The notes below the pieces were generated by a model. It ran no database searches, had not been told where the DNA came from, and saw only the letters and a list, made by a program, of their open reading frames with translations. DNA of 24,282 bases. Origin: Candidatus Puniceispirillum sp. (lineage in GTDB: Bacteria > Pseudomonadota > Alphaproteobacteria > Puniceispirillales > Puniceispirillaceae). The translations under genes and the position numbers were made by a program. The DNA is taken from positions 1 through 24,282 of the forward strand of contig JABJBD010000080.1 of assembly GCA_018668795.1 (NCBI GenBank). Reading direction: 5' to 3'. Numbering within the stretch: position 1 is the stretch's first letter; each line of letters starts with the position of its first letter. Below, piece after piece: positions 1 through 7,595 of this stretch.

Positions 1-852
1 GAAAATGATGTTGGCGTGATTGCCGATGCTGTGTCCAGCATTGCCGTTTTTGCCGAGACGCGCGTGGTGATTGTGCGTGGCCGTGGCACTGAACTTGTCG
101 AAGCGTGCAAACTGGCACTCACCCCACGCAAAGATGGCACCTTGCTTGATGGGGCGGTGCTTATAGTCGAAGCCCGCGAAACAACAACACGCCATGCCAT
201 TGTCAAATTATTCGAAAACGGCGATGCCTGTGCATCTATCGGGTGCTATGCTGATGATAGCGGCACCATACGTGATCTTGCCCAATCCAGCTTTGCTGAA
301 TTATCGATAACTGTCGATCGCCATGTCATGGATCTGATTGTTGGTAAATTGGGCGCTGACCGCGCTGGCTCGCGCCGCGAAATCGAAAAATTGGCCTTAA
401 TGGCTGGACAGGGAGGCAGCCTAACCGCCGAAGACATCGAAACGGCACTTGAAGACAGTACCGTTTTGGCCATTGATGATGTCGCCAGTGCTGTTGCGGA
501 CGGGAATATCCTCCGCTTGCAAGAGGCAATCACCAAAGCATGGTCGGAAGATGCCAACCCGATCATGGTCATTCGTGGCTGTCATACTTATTTCCGTAGT
601 TTGATGATCGCAGCGCATGGCGTATCAACCGGCAGTTCGCGCGATATGGCTATAAAGTCATTGCGCCCGCCTGTGCATTTCAAATTACAGGGGCGCATGG
701 CTGCCCAGTTACAAAAATGGGGACATAAGCAAGCAATGGCGGTACTTGATAAGCTTCAGGATATTGAGCTTGCGTTGAAATCATCTAGTCCGAATGATCG
801 GGTGATCTGTATGCAAGGTTTGCTGGGACTGTGCCTACGCGCCCGCGCTTAA
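1..852 (+). CDS. holA: DNA polymerase III delta subunit, 5' truncated by window edge
   Basis: Delta is the clamp-loader subunit that opens the beta sliding clamp. The reading frame is open from base 1, and the GTG at 16 is only the first start-like codon, so the true start lies outside the window. About 283 residues are visible against roughly 340 for the family, so the N-terminal piece is missing. The family pattern is clear: a beta-strand VVIVRGRG after an AVFAETR stretch, then LGADRAGSRREIEKLALMAG, which matches the delta signature 'lg.DR..sr.EIEKLaLya', and a C-terminal helical region ending in LLGLCLRARA. It faces parB, which is the usual alphaproteobacterial arrangement at the end of the origin-proximal block. 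Identification rests on the signature and gene order. Confidence 0.9.
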   Translation, partial: ENDVGVIADAVSSIAVFAETRVVIVRGRGTELVEACKLALTPRKDGTLLDGAVLIVEARETTTRHAIVKLFENGDACASIGCYADDSGTIRDLAQSSFAELSITVDRHVMDLIVGKLGADRAGSRREIEKLALMAGQGGSLTAEDIETALEDSTVLAIDDVASAVADGNILRLQEAITKAWSEDANPIMVIRGCHTYFRSLMIAAHGVSTGSSRDMAIKSLRPPVHFKLQGRMAAQLQKWGHKQAMAVLDKLQDIELALKSSSPNDRVICMQGLLGLCLRARA

Positions 853-884
853 CTATTCCACCATCACCTTTCACACTTATGTTT

Positions 885-1017
885 GGATGATGCTTATTCT
901 TTATATTATGCCGCGATCATCTGTCGGCTTCCGCGTTGCTCCAGCCGGATGATGCTTGGTTCATGCCGCGATCATCTGTCGGCTTCCGCGTTGCTCCAGC
1001 CGGATGATGCTTATTCT
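885..1017. repeat. Two direct 50-bp hairpin repeats between holA and parB
   Basis: Positions 908-957 and 963-1012 are identical 50-bp copies, 55 bp apart start to start. A partial copy of the tail, GGATGATGCTTATTCT, occurs at 885-900 and again at 1002-1017. Each copy can fold: ATCATC pairs with GATGAT, a TGT bulge follows, CGGCT pairs with AGCCG, and 13 bases form the loop. The second copy runs into parB, and its TTA is the parB stop codon read on the minus strand. Related copies lie at the 3' end of rho (8267-8352). There is no U-run, so this is not a classical intrinsic terminator; a REP-like dispersed element or a 3'-end stabilising hairpin fits better. Confidence 0.8.
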
Positions 1018-2120
1018 AGGCCCAGTTGCTCCAGAATAAAGGTGATCTGGGCAAAATCTTCGCAATGAAACACCAATTTACCACTTGTTCTAGACGCGTC
1101 CCAATCGACTGACATCACCAGACCCAACTGTTCGGCCGCGCGCGCTTCCAACGCCAGAATATCGGCTGACTTTTCTGCTGTCACCGTAATCGGCATTCCG
1201 GTTTCCGGCACATCGGAAATCGTATCTGTGCCAGCACTTCGTTTTGCCAGCGCTTCGGCCTGACGCGCAGTCAGATGTTTGCTAACAATCTCTGCCGCCA
1301 ATGCTGACGCATTATCATGCCCAATCAAGGGACGCACCTGACCCATCGTCAACTGGCCATCAGCAACCAGCATCATGACATCATGTGGCAAGCTAAGCAG
1401 GCGCAACAAATTGGCAATATGGCTTCTTGATTTTCCAATTAATACAGATAGTTGCTCTTGTTTATATTTATGTTTACTTATCAGATTTTGATAGCCCAGC
1501 GCCTCTTCAATCACCGTAAGATCGGTACGTTGCACATTTTCGATCAACGCCAGTTCATAGGCTTCAACGTCGCTTATCTCACGCAGGATCGCGGGAACCG
1601 TATGTAGCTGGGCCATTTGTGCCGCGCGCCACCGTCGCTCCCCGGCAATCAACTGATAACGTTGCGGGTTATCCGTGCTTTTGCGCACCAGAACAGGTTG
1701 CACAATCCCTTTTTGCCGCACCGAGTCAGCCAATTCGGCCAATGCGGTTTGGTCAAATTTCATCCGCGGTTGCCAGGGGCCCGAATTAATCCATTCAACC
1801 GGAATTTCAATGACTCCACCTGACATGGTGCCAGATCCGTTACCATATCCACTGGCCGAAACGCCTGCCGAAACGTTGGCCGACCCGGCAGGTGCATCTG
1901 GTGATCCTGTTGGCATCTCAGGCTGATTACCTCGGGCTGGAATTGAATTTGGGTTTGACGTAGCCGCGGCAATACCGGCATCACCAAGCAGCGATGACAA
2001 ACCACGTCCCAGACCACGCGCTGGATGTTTGGGTATCACTTTTTCCGGCGTCGCTTTCGCAGCTTGTTTTTTAGCTGGGGTGGTTTTGGCTGGATTTTTT
2101 TGTGACGGCGTCTTGGCCAT
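1011..2120 (-). CDS. parB: Chromosome partitioning protein ParB (parS-binding CTPase)
   Basis: ParB binds parS, loads onto DNA as a CTP-dependent sliding clamp and works with ParA to segregate the origin. The start chosen is the ATG at 2118-2120, whose first base is the last base of the parA TAA stop; the longer frame to 2189 would lie inside parA. The 369 residues contain a Lys/Ala/Pro-rich head (2-34), the conserved RGLGRGLSSLLGD (35-47), a Gly/Ser/Pro-rich linker (about 48-102), the ParB N-domain with the CTP-binding GERRWRA (160-166) and ENVQR (194-198), a helix-turn-helix near YKQEQLSVLIGKSRSHIANLLRLL, and a C-terminal dimerisation segment ending LEQLGLE. It is longer than most chromosomal ParBs (about 280-300 residues) because of the head and linker. 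The stop codon lies inside a hairpin repeat. Confidence 0.96.
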   Translation of the reverse strand: MAKTPSQKNPAKTTPAKKQAAKATPEKVIPKHPARGLGRGLSSLLGDAGIAAATSNPNSIPARGNQPEMPTGSPDAPAGSANVSAGVSASGYGNGSGTMSGGVIEIPVEWINSGPWQPRMKFDQTALAELADSVRQKGIVQPVLVRKSTDNPQRYQLIAGERRWRAAQMAQLHTVPAILREISDVEAYELALIENVQRTDLTVIEEALGYQNLISKHKYKQEQLSVLIGKSRSHIANLLRLLSLPHDVMMLVADGQLTMGQVRPLIGHDNASALAAEIVSKHLTARQAEALAKRSAGTDTISDVPETGMPITVTAEKSADILALEARAAEQLGLVMSVDWDASRTSGKLVFHCEDFAQITFILEQLGLE

Positions 2121-2902
2121 TAGGCAGCATCCTTTTCTTGAGTCAGCAGTTCGGCGGCCAGCGCGGCATAGGCCTGTGCCCCAACACATTTCAGATCATA
2201 CATCAAAACCGGTTGCCCGAATGACGGCGCTTCAGACACGCGAACATTACGCGGAATAACGGTATTATAAACGATGTTACCAAGATAGGCGCGTACATCA
2301 TTTTCCACCGATTCAGATAATTTATTACGGCTATCAAACATAGTCAGCACAACCCCCTGCATTTCCAGCCTTGGATTGATACCACCGCGCACCGCATCAA
2401 TCGTTCGCATCAGTTGGCTCAAGCCTTCAAGCGCATAAAATTCGCATTGCAGGGGAATCAAAACCGATGCTGCGGCACATAAGGCATTCACAGTCAGAAG
2501 CCCAAGCGAGGGGGGGCAGTCGATAATGATGTAATCATAATCATTCGACACTGTAGCAATCGCATCAGCCAGCCGATATTCACGGCGTTCGACATCGATA
2601 AGTTCAATCTCGGCGGCAGATAAATCAACCACAGCCGGAATAATATCAAGCCGTGGCACAATCGTCGGCTGTATCGCATTAACAGCAAGGATATGGCCAA
2701 TCACAACATGATAACTATTATGTTCGCGTTGCACAGGATCAATACCCAACCCGGTGCTGGCATTGCCTTGTGGATCAAAATCTACCAACAGCACCGTGCG
2801 TCCACACGCCGCCAATGCTGTTGCCAGATTAACCGACGTGGTCGTTTTGCCTACGCCGCCTTTTTGATTTGCTACCGCAATGATGCGTGCTTCACTATTC
2901 AT
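2120..2902 (-). CDS. parA: Chromosome partitioning ATPase ParA
   Basis: This is a ParA/Soj Walker-type ATPase that forms a nucleoid-bound gradient used by ParB-parS complexes to move the origins. The 260 residues begin with the deviant Walker A KGGVGKTT (K14 signature lysine, K19), followed by DFDPQGN (41-47, Walker A' region) and YIIIDCPPSLG (Walker B). The length is typical for a chromosomal ParA without an N-terminal DNA-binding domain. The ATG at 2902 has GAGG about 6 bases upstream on the minus strand. Translation is coupled to parB through a one-base TAATG overlap. The rsmG gene lies 36 bp upstream in the same direction, suggesting one rsmG-parA-parB transcript. Confidence 0.97.
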   Translation of the reverse strand: MNSEARIIAVANQKGGVGKTTTSVNLATALAACGRTVLLVDFDPQGNASTGLGIDPVQREHNSYHVVIGHILAVNAIQPTIVPRLDIIPAVVDLSAAEIELIDVERREYRLADAIATVSNDYDYIIIDCPPSLGLLTVNALCAAASVLIPLQCEFYALEGLSQLMRTIDAVRGGINPRLEMQGVVLTMFDSRNKLSESVENDVRAYLGNIVYNTVIPRNVRVSEAPSFGQPVLMYDLKCVGAQAYAALAAELLTQEKDAA

Positions 2903-2938
2903 TTAATGCCTCGAAAATAAGACGACAACTAGCTATAA

Positions 2939-3538
2939 CTAATGATCTTGGGTTAACTGTAAAACCACGCCGTCAGGATCAGACAAGCTTGGATACGTGA
3001 CCGCCGACATGATGGGATAATCTGGCATTTCGGTCAATTCTTCTTCGACATTACGCCCTTTCAGAAGCAGTAAAACCGTATGCGATGCCATATGCGGCGC
3101 CAATAAACCAATCGCTTTGCCCAAAGGCGCGAACGCACGGGCTGTTATAACATCTGGCGCCATTGCTGGTAGCTGTTCGATACGGTCATTATGAACCATG
3201 GCAGACAGACCTAATTCTCTTATAACTGTTTGTAAAAAAACAGTTTTTTTATGATCAGACTCAACAAGATGCACCGTTGCATCCCCCATGATTGATAATA
3301 CCAGCCCGGGAAAACCGGCGCCACTACCAACATCCAGAATGCTTTGGCATCCGCCTGGCAGATAGCGGCCTAATTGCCCCGAATCAAGAATATGCCGTTG
3401 CCAGGCAATATCTAGCGTCGTACGGGCAACCAGATTCACCGATCTTTGCCATTTTTCCAGAAGCGCAAGATAAATGGTGAATTTATCCATTGTTTCACGT
3501 GAAACATTCAGCTCCTTTTGCACAATTTCGGGGGTCAT
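2939..3538 (-). CDS. rsmG: 16S rRNA (guanine527-N7)-methyltransferase RsmG (GidB)
   Basis: RsmG makes m7G at position 527 of 16S rRNA (E. coli numbering) using SAM. The 199-residue length is normal. The SAM-binding motif ILDVGSGAGFPG is at 67-78, followed by LVESDHKK and TARAFAPL further on, all typical of GidB. The ATG at 3538 has GGAAGG a few bases upstream. Residues 11-16 (NVSRET) are encoded by a perfect parS site (3491-3506), so the N-terminus serves both as coding sequence and as a centromere element. A VSRET-like N-terminal motif is common in alphaproteobacterial GidB proteins. It is placed between mnmG and parA, as usual. Confidence 0.96.
   Translation of the reverse strand: MTPEIVQKELNVSRETMDKFTIYLALLEKWQRSVNLVARTTLDIAWQRHILDSGQLGRYLPGGCQSILDVGSGAGFPGLVLSIMGDATVHLVESDHKKTVFLQTVIRELGLSAMVHNDRIEQLPAMAPDVITARAFAPLGKAIGLLAPHMASHTVLLLLKGRNVEEELTEMPDYPIMSAVTYPSLSDPDGVVLQLTQDH
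3491..3506. promoter_or_regulatory. parS site 1 (inside rsmG)
   Basis: Perfect 16-bp palindrome TGTTTCACGTGAAACA, the conserved bacterial parS consensus bound by ParB. It lies in the rsmG coding sequence and encodes part of NVSRET. The palindrome does not extend symmetrically beyond the core: the left flank is AT, not AA. Confidence 0.96.
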
Positions 3539-3616
3539 ATGGCCTTCCCATGCTCATTACTGCCATAAGCAATGCCATAAATCGCCTGATAGAGCTGGAT
3601 CAGACAAAAGGAAAAA

Positions 3617-3632
3617 TGTTTCACGTGAAACA
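3617..3632. promoter_or_regulatory. parS site 2 (rsmG-mnmG gap)
   Basis: Perfect TGTTTCACGTGAAACA in the 124-bp gap between mnmG and rsmG. The flanks extend the palindrome to 24 bp (AAAA before, TTTT after the TG...CA core). Confidence 0.96.
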
Positions 3633-3662
3633 TTTTGGATGCCCATAGAAAACCTGTCTGCA

Positions 3663-5609
3663 TCACGTCATCTCACGCCGCATGGCAGATGTGTTTGGTT
3701 TTTGGCTATAGGCCGCATCCGCGTGGCGGCGCAAATGCCGCAAAACCGCAACCACCGACGCAGGCGTCAAACCGGGCAGTCGATTCGCCTGACCAATCGT
3801 TTCTGGTTGGCGTTGTTTCAGCACATCTTGCGCTTCGGCAGACAAGCCCCCAATCACTGAAAAATCTAGATCATCCGGAATCAATGTGGCCTCGTCGCGG
3901 CGCAATGCGTCAATATCGGCTTTCTGACGCGCAACATAGCCTGCATAGCGGTAATCGGCTTCAAGCTGGGCATGAAAAAGCGATTCAATCGTGCCAAGCG
4001 ATGGCCATAGATGCGTCAATCGATCAATAGTTATCCCTTCAAGGCTCAGCATATCTGCCGCTGACCGCTTGCCACCATCACGTGGTTTCGGCAAATCAGC
4101 CGCCGCCAGCTCTTTGCCTGACGCTGTAAGGGTGGCCAAAACGGTCTTGGCCTTTTCCAATGCCTTATTCTTGGTTTGCCACGCGGTATGACGCGCTTGT
4201 CCCACACAACCAATCGCAATGCCTTTTTCGGTCAGGCGTTGGTCAGCATTATCGGCACGAAGCAAAAGCCGATATTCGGCACGCGACGTAAACATGCGAT
4301 ATGGCTCAGGCGCGCCCTTGGAAATCAGATCATCAATCATCACCCCGATATAGGCATCAGCCCGATCAAGAGTAAAGCTGGTTTTATCTGTGCGCGCACC
4401 CGATGACGCGGCAAGGGCGGCATTCACGCCTGCCATCAAACCTTGCGCGGCGGCTTCTTCATAACCTGTTGTGCCATTGATTTGACCTGCCAGATATAAC
4501 CCGGGTAATGCGCGTAATTCCAAGGTCTGGCGTAAAGCGCGCGGATCGACAAAATCATATTCGATCGCATAGCCATGTTGGATAATAACCGTCTGTTCAA
4601 GGCCAGGTATGCTTTTGACCAGCGCATCCTGTACATCGCGTGGCAGACTTGTCGAAATGCCATTTGGATAAATCGTATGATCTTCAAGCCCTTCAGGTTC
4701 AAGGAATAACTGATGCGATTCCTTATCGGCAAAGCGATTGACCTTATCCTCAATCGACGGGCAATAGCGGGGACCCTGACCTGAAATATTGCCATTAAAC
4801 ACCGCCGATAGATGCATCGATTCGACAATGATACGGTGCGTTTCAGCCGTTGTTCGAGTAATTCCACACTCAATCTGCGGTACCGTGATCCGTGTCGTCA
4901 TCATTGAAAATGGTATCGGTGGATCATCGGCTGGTTGCATCTCAAGCACGGACCAGTCAATCGTACGGCCATCAAGACGAGGCGGGGTGCCGGTTTTCAA
5001 GCGTCCAAGCGGCAATGCTAATTTGGCCAGACGCGCAGCCAGCATATTTGACGGGGCTTCACCAATACGACCAGCTTGCGTGCGTTCATCTCCCAGATGG
5101 ATCAAACCACCCAGAAATGTACCCGTGGTCAGCACCACACTTGCTGCTGTCACTATGCGTCCATCTTCACATATGACGCCCTTAACCTGCTGGCTGTCAT
5201 GACTCAGGCCAGAGGCATTATCAACCACTACCAGATCACCAACCGCCGCTTCGATAATGGTTATATTGTCATCTTCATTCAGAAAGTCCTGAATGGCGGT
5301 GCGATACAGCGCACGGTCAGCTTGCGCACGTGGACCATGTACCGCCGGCCCGCGTGATTTGTTCAACATGCGGAACTGGATACCAGCACGATCAATCGCC
5401 CGCCCCATCAGCCCATCCAGCGCATCGATCTCACGCACAAGATGCCCTTTGCCAAGCCCGCCAATCGCCGGATTACAAGACATTTCGCCAATGCGGCCAG
5501 CGCGCATCGTGACCAAGGCCACAGACGCGCCCATGCGCGATGCGGCGGCGGCGGCTTCACAGCCAGCATGCCCTCCACCCACAACAATAACGTCAAATGC
5601 AGATTTCAT
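3663..5609 (-). CDS. mnmG: tRNA uridine-5-carboxymethylaminomethyl synthesis enzyme MnmG (GidA)
   Basis: MnmG is the FAD-dependent partner of MnmE; together they install the (carboxymethyl)aminomethyl group on wobble U34 of certain tRNAs. The N-terminal Rossmann motif VIVVGGGHAGCEAAAAASRMG binds FAD, and CNPAIGGLGKGHLVREIDALDG is a GidA signature. GQINGTTGYEEAAAQGLMAGVNAA and the C-terminal block RYAGYVARQKADID are also typical. The length of 648 residues is slightly above the usual 620-630. The ATG at 5609 has only a weak ribosome-binding site, but no better in-frame start precedes the Rossmann fold. Its partner mnmE lies upstream on the same strand across 520 bp of parS-bearing non-coding DNA, so mnmG probably has its own promoter. 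Confidence 0.97.
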   Translation of the reverse strand: MKSAFDVIVVGGGHAGCEAAAAASRMGASVALVTMRAGRIGEMSCNPAIGGLGKGHLVREIDALDGLMGRAIDRAGIQFRMLNKSRGPAVHGPRAQADRALYRTAIQDFLNEDDNITIIEAAVGDLVVVDNASGLSHDSQQVKGVICEDGRIVTAASVVLTTGTFLGGLIHLGDERTQAGRIGEAPSNMLAARLAKLALPLGRLKTGTPPRLDGRTIDWSVLEMQPADDPPIPFSMMTTRITVPQIECGITRTTAETHRIIVESMHLSAVFNGNISGQGPRYCPSIEDKVNRFADKESHQLFLEPEGLEDHTIYPNGISTSLPRDVQDALVKSIPGLEQTVIIQHGYAIEYDFVDPRALRQTLELRALPGLYLAGQINGTTGYEEAAAQGLMAGVNAALAASSGARTDKTSFTLDRADAYIGVMIDDLISKGAPEPYRMFTSRAEYRLLLRADNADQRLTEKGIAIGCVGQARHTAWQTKNKALEKAKTVLATLTASGKELAAADLPKPRDGGKRSAADMLSLEGITIDRLTHLWPSLGTIESLFHAQLEADYRYAGYVARQKADIDALRRDEATLIPDDLDFSVIGGLSAEAQDVLKQRQPETIGQANRLPGLTPASVVAVLRHLRRHADAAYSQKPNTSAMRREMT

Positions 5610-5663
5610 TCTTAACTATTCCGCTCTATCTGGCCACTCTATCTAGAACGTTTCCGTTCCCCT

Positions 5664-5677
5664 ATCTGGTTCCAGAT
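5664..5677. repeat. Small inverted repeat in the mnmG leader
   Basis: ATCTGG-TT-CCAGAT forms two 6-bp arms with a 2-base spacer, 55-68 bp upstream of the mnmG start. Another CCAGATTT follows at about 5691. It could be an operator half-site pair or chance; no regulator is implied by the sequence. Confidence 0.4.
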
Positions 5678-5778
5678 TAAACAGGAAAAACCAGATTTAC
5701 TTTCAATGCGCGGCGAACATAACACAAATTATAATATTTTGCCGCATTCTTAGATGATACGCTTGGCAAATGCCAAAA

Positions 5779-5794
5779 TGTTTCACGTGAAACA
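5779..5794. promoter_or_regulatory. parS site 3
   Basis: Perfect TGTTTCACGTGAAACA, preceded by CAAAA and followed by TTTA. It is in the mnmE-mnmG non-coding region. Confidence 0.96.
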
Positions 5795-5883
5795 TTTATC
5801 CCGTTTCAGCAGCAGATATACACCAGATTCCCAAGAAATCAGCCAAAGAAATCAATAAGGGACAGCATCATCTGCGCCTTAAC

Positions 5884-5935
5884 ACATGGCAAAATCACAT
5901 GGCAGAATCATATGGCAGAATCATATGGCAAAATG
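5884..5935. repeat. 13-bp tandem repeat, four units, leading into a parS site
   Basis: Units at 5884-5896, 5897-5909, 5910-5922 and 5923-5935 follow the pattern RYATGGCARAATS (ACATGGCAAAATC, ACATGGCAGAATC, ATATGGCAGAATC, ATATGGCAAAATG). The last unit provides the left flank and first two bases of parS site 4. The GGCAAAATG flank also occurs before the parS at 7511. Confidence 0.8.
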
Positions 5936-5949
5936 TTTCACGTGAAACA
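5934..5949. promoter_or_regulatory. parS site 4
   Basis: Perfect TGTTTCACGTGAAACA with AAAA/TTTT flanks (24-bp palindrome), directly at the end of a 13-bp tandem repeat. Confidence 0.96.
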
Positions 5950-6051
5950 TTTTAATAGGTAGCTTAGCATACCAATATGAAGCCAAACCCTATCCAAAAT
6001 GGCAAAACAGTCGAATCCAGAAATGATGACCGCCGATCCCAGGCCCGAGAA

Positions 6052-6067
6052 TGTTTCACGTGAAACA
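6052..6067. promoter_or_regulatory. parS site 5
   Basis: Perfect TGTTTCACGTGAAACA, 62 bp beyond the 3' end of mnmE. The flanks give a 20-bp palindrome (AA...TT). Confidence 0.96.
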
Positions 6068-6129
6068 TTTTGGCTATAGAGGTTTTATGGCCTGAATGGT
6101 TTTTTGAATTGTTTAATTGAGCCTTTTGG

Positions 6130-7473
6130 CTATTTGCCAATACAAAAGGATGAGAAAATTGAGCCAAGCAAATCTTCAACGTCGATTTTCCCGGTAATCC
6201 GCCCCAAAGCCGTAGCCGCCATGCGGAAATCTTCGGCCGCCAGCTCAGGGTTCGCGTCAAAGTCATGCGTTAGCCCACGTTCAAGGCTTTGCATCGCCCC
6301 TACCAAGGCGTCCCGATGCCGTGCGCGTGTGATAATCGCGCTTTGGCTATCCTGATTAAGGGGTACAAGGGCGCGGAATATCGCGGCAATCAGCCTTTCA
6401 ATGTCGTGGGCATCATGCAAACTGAGGTGAAGCGCCGCTTTGGGCACTGTGCCAACCAAACCCATATCGCGTTTATTCAGTACAATAAGATGATTCCCAC
6501 CTGTTAAACGGCTGATCTCGGCTAGATGCTCTGGCCATGCCGAATCGCTTCCATCAAGGATAATCAGGCTAAAATCAGCATCGCGGCCAGCTTGACGTGC
6601 ACGCCTTATGCCTTCGGATTCGACCGCGCCCGCACCATCACGCAAACCCGCCGTATCCATAAAGGTCACAGGCACACCGCCTATATCCATTTTCACCGAC
6701 ACGATATCGCGCGTGGTGCCGGCTTCCGCCGACGTAATGACCGCATCCCGTCCCGAAATGGCATTTAGGGCTGTTGATTTACCTGCATTGACCGACCCCA
6801 GCAATGCCACCTGCACACCATCGCGTAGCATTTCACCCGCGCGATTATCAGCCATGATAGCGCCGATTTCGGTAATCAGCGTTTGGGTGCTGGCACGCAA
6901 GGCCACGGCAACCGATTCGGGCAGATCTTCATCAGCAAAATCAATCAGGGCTTCCAGCTGGCCCGCCAAAGCGATGAGCGTTTCGCGCCATGCGGTGACC
7001 GGCTTGCGCAAAGCGCCATCTAGCTGCGCCCATGCCTGATGAAGCTGGGCAGGAGTTTCGGCATCGATAAGATCAGCCAGACCTTCGACACCCGACAGAT
7101 CAAATTTATCATTGCTAAAAGCGCGGCGGGTAAATTCACCTGGCAAAGCTGGGCGGAAACCCTCTATTTGCGCCAGCCTATCAAGGATCATCGCTTGTAC
7201 CGCCTGACTACCATGACAATGGATTTCCAGCACATCTTCACCCGTTGGTGAGGCGGGGGCTTGCATATAAAGCAAAAGCACTTCGTCAATTGGCAGGTCA
7301 GCCACATTCATTAGCCGGCGCACAGCAAAATGGCCAGGTTCAGGGCAATTCACATGAAAAGCATCCGCCGCCAGCGCAGCATTAGCACCACTTATGCGGA
7401 TGATGGCGATCGCCGAACGCCCAGGTGGCGTTGCCAAAGCGAAAATGGTGTCGTTAAATGTATCGCCTGTCAT
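6130..7473 (-). CDS. mnmE: tRNA modification GTPase MnmE (TrmE)
   Basis: MnmE is the G-domain partner of MnmG in wobble-uridine modification, cycling through K+-dependent G-domain dimerisation. The 447 residues show the N-terminal formyl-THF-binding domain (ATPPGRSAIAIIRISG), the helical domain with LPGEFTRRAFSNDKFDLSGVEGLADLIDAET, a G domain starting near residue 225 with GSVNAGKST (G1), DTAGLRD (G3) and NKRD (G4), and the invariant C-terminal FCIGK whose cysteine is needed for the modification. The ATG at 7473 has only a weak AAAGA upstream. parS site 6 lies 37 bp upstream of the start, so ParB loading may sit on its promoter. Confidence 0.97.
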   Translation of the reverse strand: MTGDTFNDTIFALATPPGRSAIAIIRISGANAALAADAFHVNCPEPGHFAVRRLMNVADLPIDEVLLLYMQAPASPTGEDVLEIHCHGSQAVQAMILDRLAQIEGFRPALPGEFTRRAFSNDKFDLSGVEGLADLIDAETPAQLHQAWAQLDGALRKPVTAWRETLIALAGQLEALIDFADEDLPESVAVALRASTQTLITEIGAIMADNRAGEMLRDGVQVALLGSVNAGKSTALNAISGRDAVITSAEAGTTRDIVSVKMDIGGVPVTFMDTAGLRDGAGAVESEGIRRARQAGRDADFSLIILDGSDSAWPEHLAEISRLTGGNHLIVLNKRDMGLVGTVPKAALHLSLHDAHDIERLIAAIFRALVPLNQDSQSAIITRARHRDALVGAMQSLERGLTHDFDANPELAAEDFRMAATALGRITGKIDVEDLLGSIFSSFCIGK

Positions 7474-7510
7474 TATACGTCTTTCGTCATATTACCTTTG
7501 TTTGGCAAAA

Positions 7511-7526
7511 TGTTTCACGTGAAACA
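7511..7526. promoter_or_regulatory. parS site 6 (mnmE-ogt divergent gap)
   Basis: Perfect TGTTTCACGTGAAACA with AAAA/TTTT flanks, in the 121-bp divergent gap between the mnmE and ogt starts. Confidence 0.96.
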
Positions 7527-7544
7527 TTTTTGGATTATATAAAT

Positions 7545-7595
7545 AACCAAAGGGGCTAGATAACCATAGGCGCTAAATAGCCATAGGAGATATTT
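7545..7595. repeat. 17-bp imperfect tandem repeat containing the ogt ribosome-binding site
   Basis: Three units at 7545-7561, 7562-7578 and 7579-7595 share the pattern ARCCAWAGGNGMTADAT. The third unit carries CATAGGAG, whose AGGAG is the probable Shine-Dalgarno sequence for the TTG start at 7595. The repeat is short and imperfect. Confidence 0.6.

Larger units (their letters stand above)
5610..6129. other. 520-bp non-coding region between mnmE and mnmG carrying three parS sites
   Basis: No credible gene is seen here; the only long frame (5964-6266, minus) is a shadow overlapping mnmE. The region holds three parS sites (5779, 5934, 6052), a 13-bp tandem repeat (5884-5935) and an inverted repeat (5664-5677). 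The sequence is A/T-rich relative to the neighbouring genes. The part next to 5609 is presumably the mnmG leader and promoter, but no confident -35/-10 pair was found. Confidence 0.7.

Noticed and set aside
908..1012. Possible CRISPR array
   Set aside because: Only two 50-bp copies with 5 bases between them and no cas genes; the related copies near rho show it is a dispersed hairpin repeat.
883..1068. Small plus-strand frame of 61 codons between holA and parB
   Set aside because: It is built from the two hairpin repeat copies and overlaps the parB 3' end; the peptide repeats because the DNA repeats.
3474..4030. Plus-strand frames over the rsmG-mnmG junction
   Set aside because: They run antisense to strongly supported genes and through a parS site and show no family motif.
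4436..4873. Minus-strand frame of 145 codons inside mnmG
   Set aside because: Out-of-frame shadow of mnmG on the same strand.
5964..6266. Minus-strand frame of 100 codons across the mnmE 3' end
   Set aside because: It overlaps mnmE out of frame and reads through parS site 5; the composition is not protein-like.
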